This document shows, piece by piece, positions 1 through 6,408 of a stretch of 6,408 nucleotides of DNA. This DNA comes from Gammaproteobacteria bacterium (GTDB lineage Bacteria; Pseudomonadota; Gammaproteobacteria; Pseudomonadales; Pseudomonadaceae): assembly GCA_012735335.1 (NCBI GenBank), contig JAAYHO010000071.1, positions 1 through 6,408 of the forward strand, in the 5' to 3' direction. How positions within the stretch are numbered: position 1 is the stretch's first letter; each line of letters starts with the position of its first letter. Position numbers and translations under genes: made by a program. The notes beneath the pieces are model-generated. The model worked only from the letters and a program-made list of their open reading frames with translations. It searched no databases and had not been told where the DNA came from.

Positions 1-1353
<1,353 letters not shown>

Positions 1354-1366
1354 TCGGAGCGGCTCC

Positions 1367-1390
1367 GGAGTGTCGAGTTCCATCTCGACA
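1367..1390 (+). repeat. REP copy, left, plus orientation
   Basis: GGAG at 1367-1370 precedes a stem of TGTCGAG (1371-1377) and CTCGACA (1384-1390), with loop TTCCAT at 1378-1383. It begins 14 bases after the prfC stop codon. No T-tract follows, so it is not a classical intrinsic terminator. Confidence 0.75.
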
Positions 1391-1415
1391 TAACGTGCCT
1401 GCTGTAAACCCAAGT

Positions 1416-1439
1416 TGCCGGGGTGGAACCCGGCACTCC
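1416..1439 (-). repeat. REP copy, right, minus orientation
   Basis: Read on the minus strand, GGAG at 1439-1436 precedes a stem of TGCCGGG and CCCGGCA with loop TTCCAC. It differs from the left copy at five positions. Four of these form two compensatory base-pair changes (T-A to C-G and A-T to G-C), and the fifth is a C/T change in the loop. Confidence 0.75.
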
Positions 1440-1440
1440 A

Positions 1441-1470
1441 TAACCCACAGAAGCTGTGGATAACTCTGTG
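1441..1470 (+). promoter_or_regulatory. DnaA-box module 1
   Basis: A perfect DnaA box, TGTGGATAA (the reverse complement of TTATCCACA), lies at 1455-1463. Five bases upstream, TAACCCACA at 1441-1449 is an inverted box with two mismatches to TTATCCACA. The tail CTCTGTG at 1464-1470 completes a 30-base unit that recurs at 1695-1724. Within it CCACAG (1445-1450) and CTGTGG (1454-1459) form a perfect hairpin. A second CTGTGGG at 1466-1472 can also pair with CCCACAG at 1444-1450. DnaA binding is inferred from the consensus. Confidence 0.55.
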
Positions 1471-1624
1471 GGCAGGCTTGTGGCAAGTGCAGCCAGACCA
1501 GCTGGGACGCTGCCTTGCGAGATTCGTTCAAAAAACAGGCAATCTACCGCAGAAGTTGCGTCGCGAGCGGCCATATCGGCTGAAACCCGCATTCTTGCTG
1601 GGTTGCAGCGGCTGCCCAGGGAAA

Positions 1625-1644
1625 AATGTGCACTTGCGCACATT
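1625..1644. repeat. Short inverted repeat
   Basis: AATGTGC at 1625-1631 and GCACATT at 1638-1644 are perfect 7-base inverted repeats around a 6-base spacer. They could be a regulator-binding palindrome or a weak hairpin. There is no T-tract next to it on either strand that would make it a convincing terminator, and no known operator is recognised. Confidence 0.35.
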
Positions 1645-1689
1645 CTCCTGAAACGGGCGATTGACATAACTCTGTAAAAATGTCCTTGC

Positions 1690-1722
1690 CAGGGTCATCC
1701 ACACAATCTGTGGATAACCCTG
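1690..1722 (-). terminator. Candidate terminator hairpin for the Lon-like gene
   Basis: The arms 1690-1703 and 1709-1722 form a 14-bp inverted repeat with a 5-base loop and one imperfect position (C1696 against A1716). On the minus-strand RNA that position is a permissible U-G wobble, while on the plus strand it is a C-A mismatch, so the hairpin is better for transcripts leaving the Lon-like gene. A run of five T on the minus strand (1680-1676) follows the stem after 9 bases, which is further than in a standard intrinsic terminator. The same bases hold DnaA-box module 2, so the palindrome may instead exist for protein binding. Confidence 0.35.
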
Positions 1723-1724
1723 TG
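1695..1724 (+). promoter_or_regulatory. DnaA-box module 2
   Basis: A perfect DnaA box, TGTGGATAA, lies at 1709-1717. TCATCCACA at 1695-1703 is an inverted box with one mismatch, again exactly five bases upstream. The tail CCCTGTG at 1718-1724 matches that of module 1 apart from one base. This is the better conserved of the two modules. It sits 57 bases beyond the stop codon of the Lon-like gene and overlaps a long hairpin. Confidence 0.6.
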
Positions 1725-1781
1725 CACTGTCTTGGGAAAGAGTGCGCCAGGCCAGGCCGGATATGGGCTTGCGCGAGCTGG

Positions 1782-4214
1782 TCAGGGTTTGAGCAGTGGC
1801 TCGATACCCGGGGCTTCGCTGGGGCCATCCTTGTCGTCATGCTGATTGCGCTGGTTGATCACCTTGAGCCGTTGCACTACCCGGTCATTGATCGAGCCAG
1901 ACGGGAAGCTGCCCTGCTCGTCCGGCGCACCGGCATCCTCACCGGCCAGCAGACTCAGGGCCTGGTCGACGTTATCCACCGCCCAGATATGGAACAGCCC
2001 CTCCCGGGCCGCATCCAGCACCGCCTGGTCCAACATCAGGTTGGGCACGTTGACCCGGGGAATGATCACGCCCTGCCTGCCGGTCAGCCCACGGGCCTGG
2101 CACAGGCGGAAGAAGCCCTCGATCTTGACGTTGACCCCGCCGATGGCCTGCACCTCACCGAACTGGTTGATCGAGCCGGTAATGGCAAAGCACTGCTGCA
2201 GCGGTACCCGGGACAGTGCCGAGATCAGTGCGCAGACTTCGCCCAGCGAGGCGCTGTCACCATCGATATAGCCGTAGGACTGCTCCAGCGCGATGCTCGC
2301 GGAAATCTCCAGCTCATGGTCCTGGGCATAACGGCTGCCCAGATAACCGGTGAGGATCATCACCCCCTTGGAGTGGATCGGCTGACCGAGATTCACCTCC
2401 CGCTCGATATCCACAATGCCACTGCTGCCGGGGTAGACAGTGGCGCTGATACGCGCCGGAACACCGAACACCGAGTCGCCGATGGCCAGCACCGTCAGGC
2501 CGTTGCACTTGCCCACCGCAGCACCGTCGGTATCGATCAGGATCACCCCGGAGAGCATGTCCTCGCGGATCCGCGCGCTGGCCCGGCCGCTGCGGTTCTC
2601 CTTGGCCAGCAGCGCCCGTTCGATATGCGCGGTATCGGTCATGCGGTCACCGGCCAGTTCGCGTACCAGATCAGCCTCGGCCACCAGCTGGAAGATATCG
2701 CTGATGCTCGCCGACAGGTGCTGCTGGTGTTCCGCCAGCCGCGCGCTGTAGGTGAGGATGCGCGCCACCGCCGCCACGCTCAGCGGCGCCATGCCCTCCT
2801 CCTGCACCCGGGTCTTGAGCAACTGGGCCATGCCCTCGATGCTGTCCGGAGTGCGCGGCAGGTAATCGTCGAAGTCGACCAGTACGCGGAACAGCTCCTG
2901 AAAGTCCGGGTCGTAATCCTGCAGCAGGTAGTAGGCCCGCCGCGAGCCGATCAGCACCACCTTGACCGACAGAGGAATCACCTGCGGGGTCAGCGTCACC
3001 GTGGTCAGGCGGCCGATGTCGGCCCAGGGCGACTCTATCTTCAGCTCGCGGGAATGCAGGGCGCGCTTGAGCGCATCCCAGACGAAGGGCTCGGCCAGCA
3101 GCTTGTCCGCCTCGATCACCAGATAGCCGTTATTGGCCCGGTGCAATGCCCCGGCGCGGATGTTGCGGTAACTGGTGATCAGCGCGCCCTGTTCGGAGCT
3201 GTATTCCACCCGGCCGAACAGGTTGTCGTAGGAAGGATGCGGCTCGTGCACCACCGGCGCGCCGGGGGAGCCGCGATGTTCGATGACCAGGTTGGGGCTG
3301 TAATGATCGATCAGCGCGGCCTTCTTTACCGCATCGGAACGGCTCTCGGCGCGCTCGTCGGCCAGCAGCTCGACCACCACCTTGAGCAGATTCTGGTGGA
3401 TGGCATTGATGTACTCGCACAGCTGCGGGTTGTCGCAGTAGCGCTCGGTCAGCGGATCGAGCAGCGGTTGCAGGGCCTCGGTGATGGCCTCCTCGTTCAG
3501 CGCACGCAGCTCGTTGCTGGACTCGCGCTTCCACTGCGGCAGGCTGGACAGGGCCTCGTTGAGCACCTCCTCCAGCTCGCTGATATCGGCGTGATAGCGT
3601 TCGCGCTCGGCCTCCGGCAGCAGAGCGAACTCGGCGTCGTCCAGCCCCTTGCCGTCACGCATCGGGGTGAAGGCCAGCGTGGCACCGTCGCGGTACAGCA
3701 CGATATTGCGCTCCAGCGCCTGACGCTCGACGATCTCGATGGCGCTGTCGTAACGCCGGTTGAAGCGCTGGTCGATGGCGTTCTTGCGCTGCTGGAAGGC
3801 CGGGTGCTCGAAGGCCGCCGGAAAGGTCGCCAGCAGGTTGTCGACCAGCTGCTCGATATCGTCAACCAGTTGCGAGGCGGTCCCGGCAGCCAGATGCAGC
3901 GCTCTGGGCTCCCGTGATTCGTCAAAGTTGTTGATATAGACGCAGTCCTGCGGCGTCGGCATGCGCTTGGCTTCGGCCTTGAGATAGCGCATGGCATAGG
4001 AAAAGCGTCCGGTGCCCGGCTCGCCCATGACGAACATGTTGTAACCGGCACGCTTCATCGCCACGCCGAAGTGCATCGCTTCAACGGCACGGTCCTGCCC
4101 CAGGATCCCCCTGAACGGCTCCAGGTCGTCGGTCGAGGTAAAGCCCAGGCTCTCCAGGTCGATGGGTGCGGTCAACTGTTCTGGCTGCAAGCGCAGCGGG
4201 CCGGGTTTGTTCAT
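1782..4214 (-). CDS. Lon-family (LonB/LonC/AsrA-like) AAA protease, 810 aa
   Basis: This is a predicted cytoplasmic serine protease of MEROPS family S16. It resembles the large Lon-like proteins of pseudomonads, including what I recall as P. aeruginosa AsrA (PA0779), linked to the heat-shock response to aminoglycosides, and more distantly E. coli YcbZ. Counting from the ATG at 4214, residues about 30-150 carry the start of an AAA-like domain with the P-loop GEPGTGRFS at 64-72. Residues 150-300 are charged and helical. A Walker-B-like strand YLVIEA lies at 364-369, and the Lon proteolytic domain spans about 555-755. The catalytic dyad is Ser654 in DGDSAS (codon 2255-2253) and Lys697 in GGVNVK (codon 2126-2124). 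The last 50 residues are a polar tail. Classical Lon is ruled out because its N-terminal substrate domain is absent and the P-loop is near the start. The stop is TGA at 1784-1782. The P-loop lysine is arginine and Walker B lacks the DE pair, so ATP hydrolysis is uncertain. Confidence 0.92.
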   Translation of the reverse strand: MNKPGPLRLQPEQLTAPIDLESLGFTSTDDLEPFRGILGQDRAVEAMHFGVAMKRAGYNMFVMGEPGTGRFSYAMRYLKAEAKRMPTPQDCVYINNFDESREPRALHLAAGTASQLVDDIEQLVDNLLATFPAAFEHPAFQQRKNAIDQRFNRRYDSAIEIVERQALERNIVLYRDGATLAFTPMRDGKGLDDAEFALLPEAERERYHADISELEEVLNEALSSLPQWKRESSNELRALNEEAITEALQPLLDPLTERYCDNPQLCEYINAIHQNLLKVVVELLADERAESRSDAVKKAALIDHYSPNLVIEHRGSPGAPVVHEPHPSYDNLFGRVEYSSEQGALITSYRNIRAGALHRANNGYLVIEADKLLAEPFVWDALKRALHSRELKIESPWADIGRLTTVTLTPQVIPLSVKVVLIGSRRAYYLLQDYDPDFQELFRVLVDFDDYLPRTPDSIEGMAQLLKTRVQEEGMAPLSVAAVARILTYSARLAEHQQHLSASISDIFQLVAEADLVRELAGDRMTDTAHIERALLAKENRSGRASARIREDMLSGVILIDTDGAAVGKCNGLTVLAIGDSVFGVPARISATVYPGSSGIVDIEREVNLGQPIHSKGVMILTGYLGSRYAQDHELEISASIALEQSYGYIDGDSASLGEVCALISALSRVPLQQCFAITGSINQFGEVQAIGGVNVKIEGFFRLCQARGLTGRQGVIIPRVNVPNLMLDQAVLDAAREGLFHIWAVDNVDQALSLLAGEDAGAPDEQGSFPSGSINDRVVQRLKVINQRNQHDDKDGPSEAPGIEPLLKP

Positions 4215-4267
4215 CAAACTTCCTTGGCTGGAAAACGGTTGAGGTCAGTGTAAACCAAGACCCGGGG
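4215..4267. other. Short spacer between the PBP-like and Lon-like genes
   Basis: These 53 bases contain the ribosome binding site. I see no hairpin with a T-tract and no convincing -35/-10 pair on the minus strand: TTTACA and TTGGTT are present but lack a fitting -10 box. Read-through from the upstream PBP-like gene is plausible but not shown. Confidence 0.5.
4221..4225 (-). promoter_or_regulatory. Ribosome binding site deciding the start of the Lon-like gene
   Basis: The minus strand reads AAGGA here, then six bases, then ATG at 4214-4212. The preceding codon TTG (4217-4215) is also a possible start, but would leave only three bases between the AAGGA and the start. The ATG is therefore the likely start and gives 810 residues. 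Confidence 0.75.
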
Positions 4268-6408
4268 CTATGGTGCTCGGTTGCCCGCCATCATGGCCGA
4301 GCCAGGATGGGGTTTGAGGTGTGGGCTCAGTACCGGCGCCATAGCCTTCAGGACCTGGGCCGGCAAGGCGGAGGTGAAATGGAAGGCTTCGGCATCTTCA
4401 CCCGGCACGAAGGCGGTCAGGGTGCCGAAGTGATTGGGGCCGATAAAGAACACGAAAGTGGCGGTGCGGTTCATCACCTCGCTGGACACCAGCGCGCCGC
4501 CGCGGGTGAAGCTGTGGATGCGGTTGTCCCCCGTGCCGGTCTTGCCACCGATCAGCAGCGGCTCGCCATTGGCGCCGGTGAACACGCCCTGCAGGCGCCG
4601 CCCGGTGCCATCCAGCACCACCGCCGACAGGACGTTACGCAGCGCAGCGGCGACCTCCGGGGCCAGCACCTGCTGCTCCGGCATGGGCTGCGGCTCGAAG
4701 CGTGTCTCCCAGGGGGTACCGGCGGCAAAGTGCAGACTGCTCAGGCGCTGCACGCCAATGCGCTTGCCATCGTTGAGGATGATGCCCATCAGCTCGGCCA
4801 GCGCGCTGGGTCGGTCCCCCGAGCTGCCCAGCGCGGTGCCCAGTGACGGCACCAGCTGCGGGAAGGGATAGCCGACCCGCTGCCAGCGCTGGTGCAGCGC
4901 GGCAAACGCCTCGCGCTCGAGCATGATGCGGATGCGGGTGTTGCGAGCGCCGGCATGGCGGGTGCGGAACAGCCAGCGGTACACCTCCTGACGTTGCTCG
5001 ACGCTGGCCGCAAGCATCTCGCCCAGGGTTGCCTGCGGATGCTGCTGCAGATAACCCAGCAGCCACAACTCCAGCGGATGCACCTTGGCGATATAGCCCT
5101 GATCATTCAGATTGAAGCTGCCCGGGGCGTAATCCCGATACAGCCGCTCGATGCGCTCGGCGGTCTGCGGCACCCGCACGTGCTGCTCGATAAAGCTGCT
5201 GAAGGCCTCCAGATCGGCCTGCGGATACAGTTCCCGATGCACCACCGCCAGCCGCGCGGCGATCGGCTGTACCTGTTTCAGCAGCCGGGCGAAGCGCTGC
5301 GCTTCATCCAGACCGGCATGACGCCGCCAGAACTGTTGCAGATAGATGCGCCCTTCCCGGTCGGCGAAGGTCTGCAGATAGGCCTGACGGCGCGGATCGC
5401 GATCGTTGCTCAGCAGGCTGTCGGCATCTTCCACCTGCTGGTGCAGGCTGTAGCGCACCACATCGCGCAGCAGCCGCACATAGGGCAGGTTGATCGACTC
5501 CTGCAACGCCTGCTGCACGCTGACCCTGCGCCTGTCGTCCTCCTTGCGGAAGTTGCTGAAGCGCTGCACCCCGCTGCCGGTAAAGAACTGCTCATGGGGC
5601 GAAGCGGAATAGCGCCGTTGCAGCGCCGCCTCCAGCATCTGCTCGAGCGTCGCCTGGGGCTGGCTGCGCAGGTAGTCTGCGGCCCACAGGGTCAGCGGAT
5701 CACCGCGCCGGGTGCGGGCCGTCTGCAGGGTCTGGGCATCAGCACCGGCCAACTCGCCGTGCAGCTCGGCAATGATCTCCAGATAGCTGGTCAGCACCCG
5801 CAACTTGGCAGTCGAGCCCAGCTCCAGCTTGCTGCCGGAGTTCAGGTCGAACGGCAGACCGTTGGTATCAGTCTGCACCCGTACCTGGTTGCCGTCCGCC
5901 GTGCGCTCCAGCAGGGTAAAGCTGTAGCGCACCTGGGCCGCCTGTTGCGGGGACAGCAGACGTTCGCCGAGCAGCCCGGCCTCGGCCGCTGCCGCATCAT
6001 CGGCCAGCGCTTCAAGAAAATCCCCCACCTGGCGCTGCAGCCGGGCATCCAAAGTGCTCTGCACCTGCAGGTCCAGTCGATCCAGCGCATAGGCCGGCTG
6101 CCCGAGCAGGCCCACCAACTGGTTGCGAGTAACCCAGACGCTCTTGTCGGCGGCGGTCGGCTCCAGCAGCGGTTGCTGCTGCCAGTCACGGAACTGTACA
6201 GCGGTCGCCAGTGCGGCCCGGGCCAGCTCGGCATCGATCCGCTGATGGGCGGCCAGCAGCCGCACATGACTGTCCACCAACCGTTGCAACTCCCCCCGCC
6301 CGTCAAACAGATACCAGCTCGGACGGCGCTGGGCGATCACCAGCGACAGTGCCTGACGCAGCGCCACAGCCTGGGCATGCAGGCCCTGCTGACCGTTGAG
6401 CCGGTCGC
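4268..6408 (-). CDS. Class A penicillin-binding-protein-like peptidoglycan synthase, C-terminal 712 codons
   Basis: This is a predicted periplasmic, membrane-anchored transpeptidase. It runs off the right edge with no stop before 6408, so the GTG at 6367 is not a credible start. A GT51 glycosyltransferase domain should lie upstream, outside the window. The first 100 visible residues look like the usual linker after GT51, and QSTLDARLQ (near 6060) resembles the strand opening the transpeptidase domain. All three penicillin-binding motifs are present: SxxK as STAK (Ser codon 5815-5813), SxN as SIN (5497-5489) and KTG as KTGT (4543-4532). The motif spacing is unusual: 106 residues from SxxK to SxN and 318 from SxN to KTG, against about 62 and 126 in E. 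coli PBP1b as I recall. Each interval holds an insertion with a copy of the same helical motif. The usual ALDPxTGEVLA strand before SxxK is not recognisable. After KTG, TATFVFFIG matches the normal final strand. The stop is TAG at 4270-4268, 53 bases before the Lon-like start. Family assignment is firm, but exact substrate and role are unknown. Confidence 0.88.
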   Translation of the reverse strand, partial: DRLNGQQGLHAQAVALRQALSLVIAQRRPSWYLFDGRGELQRLVDSHVRLLAAHQRIDAELARAALATAVQFRDWQQQPLLEPTAADKSVWVTRNQLVGLLGQPAYALDRLDLQVQSTLDARLQRQVGDFLEALADDAAAAEAGLLGERLLSPQQAAQVRYSFTLLERTADGNQVRVQTDTNGLPFDLNSGSKLELGSTAKLRVLTSYLEIIAELHGELAGADAQTLQTARTRRGDPLTLWAADYLRSQPQATLEQMLEAALQRRYSASPHEQFFTGSGVQRFSNFRKEDDRRRVSVQQALQESINLPYVRLLRDVVRYSLHQQVEDADSLLSNDRDPRRQAYLQTFADREGRIYLQQFWRRHAGLDEAQRFARLLKQVQPIAARLAVVHRELYPQADLEAFSSFIEQHVRVPQTAERIERLYRDYAPGSFNLNDQGYIAKVHPLELWLLGYLQQHPQATLGEMLAASVEQRQEVYRWLFRTRHAGARNTRIRIMLEREAFAALHQRWQRVGYPFPQLVPSLGTALGSSGDRPSALAELMGIILNDGKRIGVQRLSSLHFAAGTPWETRFEPQPMPEQQVLAPEVAAALRNVLSAVVLDGTGRRLQGVFTGANGEPLLIGGKTGTGDNRIHSFTRGGALVSSEVMNRTATFVFFIGPNHFGTLTAFVPGEDAEAFHFTSALPAQVLKAMAPVLSPHLKPHPGSAMMAGNRAP
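5006..5077 (-). repeat. Internal protein repeat, copy 2, in the PBP-like gene
   Basis: This segment lies 207 residues after copy 1, between the SxN and KTG motifs, and has the same PL.LW, YL, PQATL and ML.A pattern in the same spacing. No third copy is visible in the window. Confidence 0.75.
5627..5698 (-). repeat. Internal protein repeat, copy 1, in the PBP-like gene
   Basis: This 24-residue segment lies between the SxxK and SxN motifs. It carries PL.LW, then YL, PQATL and ML.A. It matches copy 2 at 14 of 24 residues without gaps. It is probably helical, and its function is not known. Confidence 0.75.

Larger units (their letters stand above)
1367..1439. repeat. REP doublet (REPIN/BIME-like element)
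   Basis: Two 24-base copies lie in inverted orientation, separated by 25 bases. Each starts with GGAG followed by a perfect 7-bp hairpin with a TTCCAY loop. GGAG (or GTAG) 5' of a palindrome is the known signature of REP sequences mobilised by RAYT (TnpA-REP) transposases, and inverted pairs are known as REPINs or BIMEs. The location, between genes and just after a stop codon, also fits. No RAYT gene is in the window. I see only this one doublet here, so genome-wide repetition is inferred and not seen. The hairpins could also stabilise or attenuate the prfC transcript. Confidence 0.75.
1354..1781. other. Structured non-coding region between two convergent genes
   Basis: These 428 bases separate the 3' end of prfC from the 3' end of the minus-strand Lon-like gene, so neither neighbour needs a promoter here. 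I find no credible gene: the short open frames have no ribosome binding site and no recognisable protein. The region holds a small palindrome (CGGAG at 1355-1359 with CTCCG at 1363-1367), a REP doublet, two DnaA-box modules, a 7-base inverted repeat at 1625-1644, and A-rich patches near 1530-1535 and 1676-1680. A TTGACA at 1661-1666 looks like a -35 box but has no fitting -10 element 16-18 bases downstream. The density of structure is unusual for a plain gap between convergent genes. Confidence 0.8.

Noticed and set aside
1355..1367. An intrinsic terminator right after prfC from the CGGAG/CTCCG palindrome
   Set aside because: The stem is 5 bp with a 3-base loop and no T-tract follows. It may only assist the nearby REP hairpins.
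1415..1677. Two small plus-strand open frames (about 73-78 codons) in the intergenic region
   Set aside because: They overlap each other and the REP and DnaA-box elements, lack a ribosome binding site, and read like translated non-coding DNA.
1661..1689. A sigma-70 promoter starting with TTGACA
   Set aside because: The hexamer at the proper -10 distance (about 1684-1689) is CCTTGC, far from TATAAT, and no gene follows on the plus strand.
1354..1781. The main chromosomal origin (oriC)
   Set aside because: There are DnaA boxes, but no dnaA, dnaN, rpmH, recF or gyrB nearby, only two strong boxes, and no clear long AT-rich unwinding region. A secondary DnaA locus is the more careful reading.
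1544..1840. A 98-codon minus-strand open frame overlapping the end of the Lon-like gene
   Set aside because: It covers the palindromes and part of a real gene in another frame, with no protein-like pattern.
1680..3917. A 745-codon open frame on the plus strand, opposite the Lon-like gene
   Set aside because: Most of it lies in exact codon register with the Lon-like gene, so it stays open because TTA, CTA and TCA codons are avoided there. Its composition (rich in Q, H, G, A) resembles no known protein, and I see no ribosome binding site. The minus-strand protein has clear family motifs.

Overview
The window looks like chromosomal DNA of a GC-rich gammaproteobacterium, most probably Pseudomonas in the broad sense. 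The evidence is a very typical gammaproteobacterial release factor 3, a large Lon-type protease of the kind common in pseudomonads, strong avoidance of TTA, CTA and TCA codons, and a GGAG-type REP palindrome pair. No phage, transposase or plasmid gene is visible.

Layout: positions 1-1353 (+) hold the C-terminal 450 codons of prfC, with the start lost off the left edge. Positions 1354-1781 are non-coding and lie between two convergent genes. Positions 1782-4214 (-) encode a Lon-family, AAA-like protease of 810 residues. A 53-base spacer (4215-4267) follows. Positions 4268-6408 (-) encode the C-terminal part of a class A penicillin-binding-protein-like enzyme whose start is off the right edge. 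The last two genes are read in the same direction, with the PBP-like gene upstream, and may be co-transcribed. PrfC acts in translation termination, the Lon-like protein in protein quality control, and the PBP-like protein in peptidoglycan synthesis. I see no single pathway joining them.

The most interesting part is the 428-base convergent intergenic region. It has no promoter obligation for either neighbour, yet it is full of structure. A REP doublet (REPIN/BIME-like, 1367-1439) has two inverted 24-base copies whose differences are mostly compensatory. Two copies of a 30-base module (1441-1470 and 1695-1724) each contain a degenerate DnaA box, a 5-base spacer, a perfect inverted DnaA box and a CYCTGTG tail, and they start 254 bases apart. 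There is also a decayed half-copy and several hairpins, one of which could end the Lon-like transcript. I infer a possible DnaA-binding locus (titration or reactivation type) away from the usual oriC genes. This is a hypothesis.

At protein level, the Lon-like protein has altered Walker A and Walker B positions but an intact Ser/Lys protease dyad. The PBP-like protein has two unusually long insertions in its transpeptidase domain, and each contains a copy of the same helical motif.
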